This document shows, in pieces, positions 42,420 through 50,440 of a DNA stretch of 64,000 bases; the stretch's first letter is position 1, and each line of letters starts with the position of its first letter. A program made the translations under genes and the position numbers. Source of the DNA: Halorubrum ruber. GTDB taxonomy: Archaea > Halobacteriota > Halobacteria > Halobacteriales > Haloferacaceae. The DNA lies in contig NZ_CP073695.1 of the NCBI RefSeq assembly GCF_018228765.1, forward strand, positions 186,001 through 250,000, read 5' to 3'. Under the pieces are notes generated by a model. It was not told where the DNA came from. It saw only the letters and a program-made list of their open reading frames with translations, and made no database searches.

Positions 42420-43601
42420 GTGGGAGGGAGACGACGGTCCGGCCGGCGAGCCGTGAGCGACGCGGCCGAGGCGGACGGGTCGGGGCGCGGATCGACGGGC
42501 GGGACCGGCCCGACGCGACGCAGCGTCGAGGTCGAGTACTGGGTGATCGACGACGACGGGCGGCTCACCGATCCCCGCGGGCTCGTCGACGCGTCTCCCG
42601 GGGTCGAGCGCGAGTTCGTCAGCCCGCTCCTCGAGATCAAGACGACGCCGTGCGAGTCGACGGCGGAGCTCCGCGAGGAGCTGTTCGACCGCGTCGGCCG
42701 GGTCCTGCGACGGGCCGACGAGCTCGACAAGGGGCTCGTCCCGCTGGCGACGCCGATCCACGACGGCGAGATCGCCGACCGAGAGAGCGAGCGGACGCGG
42801 ATCCAAGACCGCGTGGTCGGAGACCGCTTCGAGTACGTCCGACACTGCGCCGGCACGCACGTTCACATCGAACAGCGGCCGGGGCATGCGGTCGACCAGC
42901 TGAACACCCTCACCGCGCTCGACCCGGCGTTGGCGCTCGTCAGCTCCTCGCCGTACTTCGAACGGGAGCCGCTCGCCGCCAGCGCCCGATCGGTGCTGTA
43001 CAGGCGGCTCGCGTACGAGCACCTCCCGAAGCAGGGGAAACTGTGGCCGTATCTCGAAGATACCGAGGAGTGGGCGAGGCGGCTCGAACGGCGGTACGAG
43101 GCCTTCGTCACCGAAGCGATCGCGTCCGGCTGCGACCGGGAGACGGTCGAGGGCTGTTTCATCCCGGAGGGCGCGGTGTGGGTCCCCGTCAAGCTCCGGG
43201 CGGCGTTCTCGACGGTCGAGTGGCGGTCGCCGGACACCGCGCTCCCGAGCCAGGTCGTTCGGCTGGCGGACGACCTCGTCGAGGCCGTCGACCGCGGCGT
43301 GAGAACGGAGGTACGGATCGAGGGCGACACGGGGCGTGTGACGGACGACGCGGTCGTGCTTCCGTCGTTCGACGCGGTCGAAGAGCACGTCGAGGCCGCC
43401 GTCCGCGACGGGCTCGACTCGGAGGCGGTGCGGTCGTACCTCGGTCGGATGGGGTTCGACGTGGACGCGTACGACCCGCTCTCGGCGGAGCTACGAGGGG
43501 CCGGGGCGCTCTCGGCGGCGGAAGCGAGGGAGACGCGGATCGACTACGCGGACCGGTTAAAACGCGACATCGGTCGTCGACAAGCGGTGAGCGGGGACTG
43601 A
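42420..43601 (+). CDS. Glutamate-cysteine ligase family (GCS2) protein
   Basis: 393 aa from the GTG at 42420, or 382 from the GTG at 42453. The GCS2 fold is recognised from SVEVEYWVIDDDGRLTDP, EFVSPLLEIKTTPCES, RHCAGTHVHIEQRPG and VEWRSPDTALPSQV. Such enzymes join glutamate to cysteine by a gamma-peptide bond. Haloarchaea use gamma-glutamylcysteine as their main thiol. The conserved part begins at about residue 36, so either start is possible. The upstream TTAATATC box fits a leaderless start at 42420. Confidence 0.8.
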   Translation: MGGRRRSGRRAVSDAAEADGSGRGSTGGTGPTRRSVEVEYWVIDDDGRLTDPRGLVDASPGVEREFVSPLLEIKTTPCESTAELREELFDRVGRVLRRADELDKGLVPLATPIHDGEIADRESERTRIQDRVVGDRFEYVRHCAGTHVHIEQRPGHAVDQLNTLTALDPALALVSSSPYFEREPLAASARSVLYRRLAYEHLPKQGKLWPYLEDTEEWARRLERRYEAFVTEAIASGCDRETVEGCFIPEGAVWVPVKLRAAFSTVEWRSPDTALPSQVVRLADDLVEAVDRGVRTEVRIEGDTGRVTDDAVVLPSFDAVEEHVEAAVRDGLDSEAVRSYLGRMGFDVDAYDPLSAELRGAGALSAAEARETRIDYADRLKRDIGRRQAVSGD

Positions 43602-43661
43602 GGCGAGAGACTCGCGCCCGCGCCGCCGAGCGTCACGCGGAGAGACCCGGATAAGTCGCGC

Positions 43662-43997
43662 TCAGAAGTGGTTCGCGGACTCGGTCTCGTGTTTGAGTTC
43701 GCCGCCGCGGCCGCCCTCGACGGTGGAGGCGCCGTTGTCGCCGGAGGAGGCGGTCCGCACGGTGACGTTGTCGACCTCCTCGAAGTCCATGATGAGGTCG
43801 CGGCGGATGTTGTCGGCGGTGATGTTCGAGATGCCGCAGCCGGAGCAGGTGCCGCCGAGCTCGACGACGACCTCGCCGGTCTCGGGGTCCGCCTCGCGCA
43901 CGACGCTCGTGCCGCCGTGCATCTGGATGATCGGCATCTGCCCGACCATCCACTGCTCTACCCGGTCCGCGAGGCTTTCGTCGCTCTCGTCGCTCAT
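43662..43997 (-). CDS. NifU C-terminal-domain Fe-S scaffold protein
   Basis: 111 aa. A NifU/Nfu domain with the C-x2-C pair ([11 protein letters not shown], Cys51 and Cys54) that holds a transient [4Fe-4S] cluster for delivery to apoproteins. [14 protein letters not shown] and the [11 protein letters not shown] stretch fit. The final 25 residues are a haloarchaeal extension. Separate from other suf genes. Confidence 0.87.
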   Translation of the reverse strand: MSDESDESLADRVEQWMVGQMPIIQMHGGTSVVREADPETGEVVVELGGTCSGCGISNITADNIRRDLIMDFEEVDNVTVRTASSGDNGASTVEGGRGGELKHETESANHF

Positions 43998-44161
43998 TAC
44001 CTCCAGTACAGCGCCGACGGTATGGAAAGTTGCGGTTTAGGAGCTTTCGAGCGCGGCGAAAGGAACTGTGTCATCGTCGATGAGACGGAACGGCGCCAAG
44101 TGGGGCCGCGATCTGTCGGCGGGAGCGTCCGCCGTCGATTCCGGTCGCCGGCGTCGAGCGA

Positions 44162-44500
44162 CTACCGGTCCGGGTCGTCGCCCGAGTCCGCCGACTCGCC
44201 GGACTGGCTCGGGAGCCGGGTGGGGTCGGCCGCGTCGTCGCCGTTCATCGAGTCGTCGCGTTCGAGCAGGTACAGCAGGGGGCCGAGCGCGGTCAACACG
44301 AGGACGCCGGGCAGGGGCGCGTCGGGGACGAGGACCAGCGTGACGAGGCTCGCGCCGCCGGTGCAGACGACCAGCGCGGCCCAGGCCGCCGGCGAACCGA
44401 GGTCGACGCCGACGCGGACCGCGTCGCGGTAGACGGCCGCGGCGATCAGCGCGACGGCGACGCCCCCGCCGCCGGCGACGAGCGCCGTGGTGACGGACAT
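44162..44500 (-). CDS. Small membrane protein, hypothetical
   Basis: 112 aa. About three hydrophobic helices (VTTALVAGGGGVAVALIAAAV, PAAWAALVVCTGGASLVTLVLV, GVLVLTALGPLLYLL) and an acidic, disordered cytoplasmic tail. No recognised domain. Its neighbour on the same strand is the membrane ferredoxin gene 90 bp upstream. Confidence 0.6.
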   Translation of the reverse strand: MSVTTALVAGGGGVAVALIAAAVYRDAVRVGVDLGSPAAWAALVVCTGGASLVTLVLVPDAPLPGVLVLTALGPLLYLLERDDSMNGDDAADPTRLPSQSGESADSGDDPDR

Positions 44501-44590
44501 ACGATGGGTTGGGACGAGACGCGAAAAAGGGTGTCGCGAGCGAACGCGGTGAGAGAAGACGGGAGCGAGGGCGCGGACGCGCGACCGGCG

Positions 44591-45205
44591 CTACGGCGCC
44601 TCGCCCGTCTCGATGCTGAAGGAGTCGCGGGGGTAGGCGACGCAGGTGAGCGTGTAGCCGTCGTCGATCTCGGCCTCCTCGAGCATCTGCTGGTTGTCGT
44701 GCTCGACGAAGTCCTCCGAGGGGCCGTCCGTGATTTGGCCGGCACAGGAGACACACTGGCCCTGCCGACAGGCGTACGGGAGGTCCCACCCCTCGTCTTC
44801 GCCCTGTTCGAGGATGGGCTGGTCGTTGGAGAGCTCGACCGTCTCGCCCTGCTTGACGAACTCGACCTCGAAGTACTCCACCTCGTCTTCGGGGATGTCA
44901 CCGGGGCCAGAGCTTCCGGTGCCGCCCTCCTCGAGCTCGCCCTCCTCGCCCTCGGCGCCGCCGGCCGGGATGGCGCCGCCGCCGCCACCGCCGCCGACCG
45001 CGCGGTTGCCCGGCTCCGGGAACTCCGTCTCGGGGACCGCGGACGCGCGGTGTTCGAGGACTTCGTCCGAGATGTCGGTCGTGGGTTCCCACCCCGTCCC
45101 TCGCACCGAGGTGACGAGGACCATGAGCAGCGTCGCGATCGCCGCGAGCACGATCGCGGGCGGGTTCACGATCGCCGCGAACACGATCGCCAGTGGGTTG
45201 AGCAT
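44591..45205 (-). CDS. Membrane-anchored [2Fe-2S] ferredoxin
   Basis: 204 aa. Two N-terminal hydrophobic helices (about residues 2-32), then a Gly/Glu-rich linker (about 60-90) and a plant-type ferredoxin domain. The cluster ligands are C-x4-C-x2-C (YACRQGQCVSCAG) and TLTCVAY. The membrane anchor suggests it passes electrons to or from a respiratory or other membrane enzyme. The ATG at 45205 begins the first helix (MLNPLAIVFAAI). Confidence 0.87.
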   Translation of the reverse strand: MLNPLAIVFAAIVNPPAIVLAAIATLLMVLVTSVRGTGWEPTTDISDEVLEHRASAVPETEFPEPGNRAVGGGGGGGAIPAGGAEGEEGELEEGGTGSSGPGDIPEDEVEYFEVEFVKQGETVELSNDQPILEQGEDEGWDLPYACRQGQCVSCAGQITDGPSEDFVEHDNQQMLEEAEIDDGYTLTCVAYPRDSFSIETGEAP

Positions 45206-45350
45206 ACGAGGGGATATGGAGAGGTGGATTAAGACCGTTTTGATCGGTCCAACCGGACGAGACCGGCGTGAGGCCGAAACCACGGCGCGATCGCCCGCGC
45301 CCACGCCGCGGAGCGGTCCATTTATCGGCCGAGCGGTCGACGGGACGCGC

Positions 45351-45833
45351 ATGGAAGTGAAATCCCGGCACCACCTCCGGAGCGACGAGATCACGGCGAT
45401 CCAAGAGGCGGTCGCCGACCACCTCGGGGTCGACATCGACGGGGACACCTTCGAGTTCGTCGAGTTCGTCGACGCCGGCTACGAGCTCGTCTTAGTCGAC
45501 GGCGACCCCGCCGTCTTCTACGTCGACGACGACGAGCCGTTCCTCACGGTTCGGGGCGCGAACGACTACGAGCCGGAGACGGGGGTCGTCACGGTCGACG
45601 CCGGCGCGATCTCCTTCGTCTCCGACGGCGCCGACGTGATGCGCCCGGGGATCGTCGAGGCCGACGAAGCGATCCGCGAGGGCGACCTCGTCGTCGTCGC
45701 CGAGGAGACCCACGGGAAGGTGCTGGCGGTGGGCCGGGCGATGGTCGACGGCGACGAGATGGTCGGCGACAGCGGGAAGGTGGTCGAGTCGATCCACCAC
45801 GTCGGCGACGACCTCTACGAGTTCTCGGTCTGA
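45351..45833 (+). CDS. PUA-domain RNA-binding protein (MCT-1/Tma20-like)
   Basis: 160 aa. An N-terminal DUF1947-like region (EVKSRHHLRSDEITAIQEAV, PAVFYVDDDEPFLTV) is followed by a C-terminal PUA domain (GAISFVSDGADVMRPGIVEADEAIREGDLVVVAEETHGKVLAVGRA). Archaeal relatives are the counterparts of eukaryotic MCT-1/Tma20, which work with the translation machinery. TTTATCGGCC near 45320 is the TATA box, about 30 nt before the ATG. Confidence 0.85.
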   Translation: MEVKSRHHLRSDEITAIQEAVADHLGVDIDGDTFEFVEFVDAGYELVLVDGDPAVFYVDDDEPFLTVRGANDYEPETGVVTVDAGAISFVSDGADVMRPGIVEADEAIREGDLVVVAEETHGKVLAVGRAMVDGDEMVGDSGKVVESIHHVGDDLYEFSV

Positions 45834-45866
45834 GCGCAGGCGGCGGCGCTATTTATAAATAGAACC

Positions 45867-46117
45867 GCGGTGGCGCGTGCCTGCGAGGCCGCTTCGCGGC
45901 CGAGCAGCACCGCGCGAGGGAGTTAGTCGCCTGAGCGGAGCGAAGGCGACTGACGAGGCTGGGGAGGCGTGAGGTGCCGTGCGGTGCGGGGTGGGACTCG
46001 AAGGGGCAGCCGGGAAGCGGCCGTAGGCGACGAAAGCACCACAGCGAGTGAGCGAAGCGAACGAGCGAGGAGCGCAGCGAGCGTACGGCCGCTTCCCGGC
46101 TGGGGCTTCGGAGCGGT
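45867..46117 (+). ncRNA. Candidate structured RNA, copy C
   Basis: Third copy of the element. The outer stem is GCGCGTGC/GCACCGCGC with one bulge. The inner hairpin is GGCCGC-TTC-GCGGCC and the second hairpin GTTAGTCGCCT/AGGCGACTGAC (one G-U pair). The core has GGGGAGGCGTGAGG and GGGACTCGAAGGGG. The 19-bp perfect stem is 46007-46025 with 46084-46102. It ends GGCTGGGGCTTCGGAG. The TATA-like CTATTTATAAAT is at 45849-45860, directly behind the PUA gene. Compared with A and B, the stem bases change in pairs while the core words stay fixed. Confidence 0.65.
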
Positions 46118-46220
46118 TTTCGGACCTCGTGGTCGGGGCTTCGAGGCGGTTCTTGGGAACGGTATCGGTCACGTATCGCCGAGCGGCCGGGGCTTCGGGG
46201 TGTTCGCCGCTGATCCGAAC
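46098..46220 (+). repeat. Serial GGGGCTTCG(G)AGG repeats after copy C
   Basis: The terminal motif of the element occurs three times in a row: CTGGGGCTTCGGAGCGG (46100), GTCGGGGCTTCGAGGCGG (46132) and GCCGGGGCTTCGGGGTGTTCGCCGCTGATCCG (46188). Copy A has two and copy B one to two such units. The unit seems to expand independently of the main fold. Confidence 0.55.
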
Positions 46221-46324
46221 GCACTCAATTATACATAATCGACAGCACACCCACCGATGACGACCCGAGCGAACGCGTGATCCCTCCGCGCCTTTTAATC
46301 GCCTCGCCCGCGACCCCAGAGGTA

Positions 46325-47176
46325 ATGACCGGGATCCGGGTGCTCAGCTACAACGTCCGCTACGCCAACCGCGGCGACCACCACGACGCCTGGCACGACC
46401 GCCGCGACGCCGTCGCGCGACTCGTCCGGTTCCACCGCCCCGACGTCGCCGCGTTCCAGGAGCCGCTCCCCGAGCAGCGCGAGGACCTCCGCGAGCGGCT
46501 CCCGGCGTACGAGTTCGTCGGGCGCGGCCGCGAGGCCGGCGGCGAGGGCGAGGGGTGCCCGATCGCGGTCCGGAGCGAGCGCTGGGAGATCGTCGACAGC
46601 GACACGTTCTGGCTCTCGGAGACCCCGGGAGAGCCCTCGACCGGCTGGGACGCCTCGCACCCGCGGATCGCGACGTGGGCCCGAGTGCGCGCCCGCGACG
46701 GCGACGCGAGACTCCTCGTCGTCAACACGCACTTCGACCACGTCAGCGCGCACGCGCGACGCAAGTCCGCCCGCCTGCTCCGCGAGCGGGTGCCGGAGAT
46801 AGCGGCGGCGAACGGGATCAGCGGCGACTCCGACGAGACGCTCCCGGTCGTCCTCGTCGGCGACCTCAACTGCACGCCGGGGTCGGAGCCGCACCGGGTC
46901 CTCGCCGGCGACGACCCGAAACGAGACGAGAAAGACTCCGCGACGCCGGCCGACGACGCCCGCTCGCTCCGCGACGCCGCTGCCGCCGCCGACCTCCGGC
47001 ACGGCCCGGAGACGAGCCTCACCGACTTCGCTCGCCTCATCGACGGCCGCCGGATCGACCACGCGCTCGTCTCGCCCGATATGGCGGTCGACGCGTTTGC
47101 GACACTCGCGGACCGGGACGACCGCGGCCGGTACCCGTCCGACCATCTGCCGATCCTCGCGCGGCTGTCGATGTAG
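46325..47176 (+). CDS. Endonuclease/exonuclease/phosphatase (EEP) family hydrolase
   Basis: 283 aa. EEP-fold motifs occur in order: LSYNVRYAN, AFQEPLPEQ (catalytic Glu), VVNTHFDHVS, VLVGDLNCTP (Asp-x-Asn), RIDHALVS and SDHLPI (Asp-His). No signal peptide. Members range from DNA-repair nucleases to phosphodiesterases and inositol phosphatases, and this subgroup (WHDRRDAV, ATWARVR) is most like uncharacterised metallophosphatases. An acidic insert (GDDPKRDEKDSATPADDA) sits before the penultimate motif. Confidence 0.85.
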   Translation: MTGIRVLSYNVRYANRGDHHDAWHDRRDAVARLVRFHRPDVAAFQEPLPEQREDLRERLPAYEFVGRGREAGGEGEGCPIAVRSERWEIVDSDTFWLSETPGEPSTGWDASHPRIATWARVRARDGDARLLVVNTHFDHVSAHARRKSARLLRERVPEIAAANGISGDSDETLPVVLVGDLNCTPGSEPHRVLAGDDPKRDEKDSATPADDARSLRDAAAAADLRHGPETSLTDFARLIDGRRIDHALVSPDMAVDAFATLADRDDRGRYPSDHLPILARLSM

Positions 47177-47186
47177 GGAAAGGTCG

Positions 47187-47933
47187 TTACTCCGTGTCGG
47201 CGTCCGTCCCCTCGTCGCCCTCGGCGGCCTCGCCGCTGTCGTCCCCGCCGTCCTCCTCCTCGGCGTACTTCTCCAAGATCGTCTCGTAGCCGCGTTTCGC
47301 GGTCTCGTACGTCTCGCGGAGGTCGGCCACCGGCGTCTCGCTCGCGTCGACCCGGAGGTCGTTGTAGTACGGGTCGTCCGCGTCCTCCTCCGTGTTACGC
47401 ACGAGCAGCGCCGCGGACTGGACTTCGAGGTCTTCCCGTTTGTCGCCGCCCGCTGCGTGCCCGGCCGCGAGGGCGTCGATCAGTCGCTCGGCGAGCGGCG
47501 CGTCGCCGTGGGCGTCGGACTCGTAGGCGGCCGCGGTGTCCTCGATCACGTCCTCGCCGGTCAGGAGATTGCCCGCGACGGTGTAGTTCTGTCCCTCGCG
47601 GTGGCCATACCAGTCGTTACACTCGTCGCCGGAGAACGCGAACGTCCCGTCGGCGTCGACGCCGTGGAGCTGGCGCTGGGCGCTCCCCTCGTCGGCGTTC
47701 AACAGGGCCTCCAAGGCGTCGTCGACCGCGAGCCCGTCGCCGAGGTACTCGATCCCCTTCCGACCCAACTCGACGTTGACGAGCGACTGGGTCGCCACCG
47801 CGCCGTCGGACGACGCGAAGGGACACAGCGTGCCGACGCCGGGCAGCCGGGTGGTCACCCCCACGCCGAACCGGACCTGGTCGCCGCCGTCTTCGTCGGT
47901 GTACCGCTCGCGAACGCAGATGCTGAACGTCAC
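47187..47933 (-). CDS. DUF1028-family (Ntn-hydrolase-like) protein
   Basis: 248 aa. The pattern TFSICVRERYTD, FGVGVTTRLPGVGTLCPFA, VNVELGRKGIEYL and NYTVAGNLLTGEDV is that of DUF1028 proteins, which have an Ntn-hydrolase-like fold. They are often beside peptidase or aminoacid-metabolism genes in bacteria. No such neighbour here. The C-terminal 30 residues are acidic low-complexity sequence. The GTG start at 47933 places the first conserved strand at residue 1. Confidence 0.8.
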   Translation of the reverse strand: MTFSICVRERYTDEDGGDQVRFGVGVTTRLPGVGTLCPFASSDGAVATQSLVNVELGRKGIEYLGDGLAVDDALEALLNADEGSAQRQLHGVDADGTFAFSGDECNDWYGHREGQNYTVAGNLLTGEDVIEDTAAAYESDAHGDAPLAERLIDALAAGHAAGGDKREDLEVQSAALLVRNTEEDADDPYYNDLRVDASETPVADLRETYETAKRGYETILEKYAEEEDGGDDSGEAAEGDEGTDADTE

Positions 47934-48366
47934 ACGTCCACTGGGTCGGCGTCCCGCAAAAGGGTGGGTTCCGGGGGCGAGCTTTCCGGTTCTCGGGCGG
48001 GGGAGCGGCGGAGTGAAACGGCCGGCGCGCGCGAGCGATTCGCGGGGACCCACGCCCGCCGTGGATCTCACGAACCCCGGATAAAACCGGCCGACGGACC
48101 GTCACCGATCGGGGCGAATCCGGGGACTGCGACGGTACCGAACGGATCGAGTGGGATGTGAACAGGCGACATACTTATCCGTGGCAATCCCTCTCACATA
48201 TATAGCCTCGGATACGGGCGAGGCGTTCACCGGCACCGACGCGCACCCCGACGACGCGCCGCTCGGGGGTCGACGAGCTGCCGACACGCGCACGGAGAGC
48301 GACAGCTCCGTGCGGCGCGACCCGCGCCGGCGACGCCGACCCCGCCGTCCGAGCGAACGTGATACG
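47934..48366. promoter_or_regulatory. Intergenic region and structured leader of the prkA operon
   Basis: Two TATA-like boxes, ACATACTTATCC (about 48169-48180) and CATATATAGCC (about 48198-48208), lie 160-200 nt before the prkA ATG, so the mRNA has a long leader. In it, CGCACGGAG (48289-48297) and CTCCGTGCG (48306-48314) form a perfect 9-bp hairpin. The open frame across this leader lacks conserved residues and is not treated as coding. The first 130 bp after the DUF1028 gene hold nothing recognisable. Confidence 0.5.
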
Positions 48367-50439
48367 ATGGCAGACCAACACACGCTCGAACGGCTCAGCG
48401 AGGAGTACCGGACGGCGGTCCCCGACGACCTCAGAGCCGCGCGCTCGTTCGACTGGTACCTCGACGCGCTGTACGACGACCCCGAAATCGCGCGGAACGC
48501 GCACCAGCGCGTCGCGGACATGTTCGACCACTACGGGACGCGCTACGACGAGGAACGCGGCGTCGTCGAGTACGCGCTCGCCGCCGAGGACCCGCTCCAC
48601 GACGGCGAGAACGTCTTCTACGGCCGCGAGGTACACGAGGCGATCCACGAGTTCGTCAACAAGGTGAAGTCCGGGGCCCGCGGGCTCGGCCCCGAAAAAC
48701 GGATCAAGCTCCTCTTGGGGCCGGTCGGCTCCGGCAAGTCCCACTTCGACTGGCTCGTCCGACGGTACTTCGAGGCGTACACCCGCGAGGACGCCGGCCG
48801 CATGTACACCTTCCGATGGGTCGACCTCTGTTCGGTGATCGACGATCAGGACCCCGACGACGACGCGGTCCGCTCGCCGATGAGCCAGGACCCGCTCGTC
48901 CTCCTCCCGAAGCCGCAGCGACAGGCGGTGGTCGACGACCTCAACGAACGGCTCGATGCCCCCTACACCCTCCGGAACGACCAGCACCCCGATCCGGCCT
49001 CGGAGTTCTACCTGAACGAGCTGCTCGCGCACTACGACGACGACTTGGAGCGCGTCCTCGACGAGCACGTCGAGGTCGTCCGGCTGGTCGCCGACGAGAA
49101 CCGCCGGGAGTGTATCGAGACGTTCGAGCCGAAAGACAAGAAGAACCAGGACGAAACGGAACTCACCGGCGACGTCAACTACGCGAAGCTCGCCGTCTAC
49201 GGCGAGTCCGACCCGCGCGCGTTCGACTACGCCGGCGCGTTCTGCAACGCGAACCGGGGGCTGTTCTCCGGCGAGGAGCTGTTGAAGCTCCAGCGGGAGT
49301 TCCTCTACGACTTCCTCCACGCCTCCCAGGAGTCGACGATCAAGCCGAAGAACAACCCGCGTATCGACATCGACCAGGTGATCGTCGGCCGGACGAACAT
49401 GCCGGAGTACCGCGAGAAGACCGGCGACGAGAAGATGGAGGCGTTCAACGACCGCACCAAGCGGATCGACTACCCGTACGTGTTAGAGTACGAGAGCGAG
49501 GCGAAGATCTACGAGAAGATGCTCGCCAACGCCGACGTGCCCAACGTCCACGTCGAGCCCCACGCCTTGGAGATGGCCGGGCTCTTCGGCGTGCTCACCC
49601 GCTTGGAGGAGCCGACCGACGAGACGGTGACGCTCGTGGAGAAGGCGAAGGCGTACAACGGGGAGTTAGAAGACGAGGAGATCGACCGGCGGAAGCTCCG
49701 CGAGGACGCCGCCGAGTCCGCCGACGTCGGCGAGGGGATGGACGGCATCTCCGCGCGGTTCGTCGGCGACGAGATCGCGGAGGCGATCATGGACGCCACC
49801 CACCGCGAGCGGGGGTACCTCTCGCCGCTGTCCGTCTTCGACCACTTCGAGGCGAACCTCGGTGGCCACGGCTCGATCGCGGCCGAGGACCTCGACCGCT
49901 ACGAGCGCCTGCTCGACCGCGTCCGCGAGGAGTACCGCGAGCGCGCCATCGAGGACGTGCGCCACGCGTTAGCGTACGACGTCGACGAGCTCCGCCGCCA
50001 GGGCGAGAAGTACATGGACCACGTGATGGCGTACATCGACGACGACACCGTCGACGACGAGCTGACCGGGCGGGAGACGGAGCCGGACGAGACGTTCTTA
50101 CGCGCCGTCGAAGAGCAGCTCGACGTCCCCTCCGACCGGAAGGACGACTTCCGACAGGAGGTGTCGAACTGGGTCTCCCGGCGCGCCCGCGAGGGGCGCG
50201 GCTTCGACCCGCGGGAGAACGACCGGCTCCGCCGCGCCCTCGAACGGAAGCTGTGGGAGGACAAGAAGCACAACATCAACTTCTCGGCGCTGGTGTCCGC
50301 GACCGACCTCGACGACGAGGACCGGAGCGCGTGGGTTTCGGCATTGGTCGACCGCGGCTACTCCGAGGACGGCGCCGCCGAGGTGTTGGAGTACGCGGGC
50401 GCGGCGGTCGCGCGTTCGGAGATCGAGGACGGTGGCTGA
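48367..50439 (+). CDS. prkA: PrkA-type serine protein kinase / AAA+ protein
   Basis: 690 aa. An N-terminal AAA+ PrkA domain has Walker A GPVGSGKS (about residues 119-126), SPMSQDPL, VDLCSVIDD and GRTNMPEY. A helical C-terminal kinase-like part (VRHALAYDVDELRRQGEKYMDHVMAYID) follows. YeaG/PrkA works in stress and stationary-phase signalling in bacteria. It is first in a tight operon with a second PrkA-like gene, a YeaH/YhbH gene and spoVR, the same partners as in Escherichia and Bacillus. The ATG at 48367 (MADQHTLERLSEEYR) is the conserved start. Confidence 0.92.
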   Translation: MADQHTLERLSEEYRTAVPDDLRAARSFDWYLDALYDDPEIARNAHQRVADMFDHYGTRYDEERGVVEYALAAEDPLHDGENVFYGREVHEAIHEFVNKVKSGARGLGPEKRIKLLLGPVGSGKSHFDWLVRRYFEAYTREDAGRMYTFRWVDLCSVIDDQDPDDDAVRSPMSQDPLVLLPKPQRQAVVDDLNERLDAPYTLRNDQHPDPASEFYLNELLAHYDDDLERVLDEHVEVVRLVADENRRECIETFEPKDKKNQDETELTGDVNYAKLAVYGESDPRAFDYAGAFCNANRGLFSGEELLKLQREFLYDFLHASQESTIKPKNNPRIDIDQVIVGRTNMPEYREKTGDEKMEAFNDRTKRIDYPYVLEYESEAKIYEKMLANADVPNVHVEPHALEMAGLFGVLTRLEEPTDETVTLVEKAKAYNGELEDEEIDRRKLREDAAESADVGEGMDGISARFVGDEIAEAIMDATHRERGYLSPLSVFDHFEANLGGHGSIAAEDLDRYERLLDRVREEYRERAIEDVRHALAYDVDELRRQGEKYMDHVMAYIDDDTVDDELTGRETEPDETFLRAVEEQLDVPSDRKDDFRQEVSNWVSRRAREGRGFDPRENDRLRRALERKLWEDKKHNINFSALVSATDLDDEDRSAWVSALVDRGYSEDGAAEVLEYAGAAVARSEIEDGG

Positions 50440-50440
50440 G

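Noticed and set aside
48151-48366. N-terminal extension of PrkA
   Set aside because: The extension is Arg/Asp low-complexity, crosses the likely promoter and hairpin, and is not part of the family.
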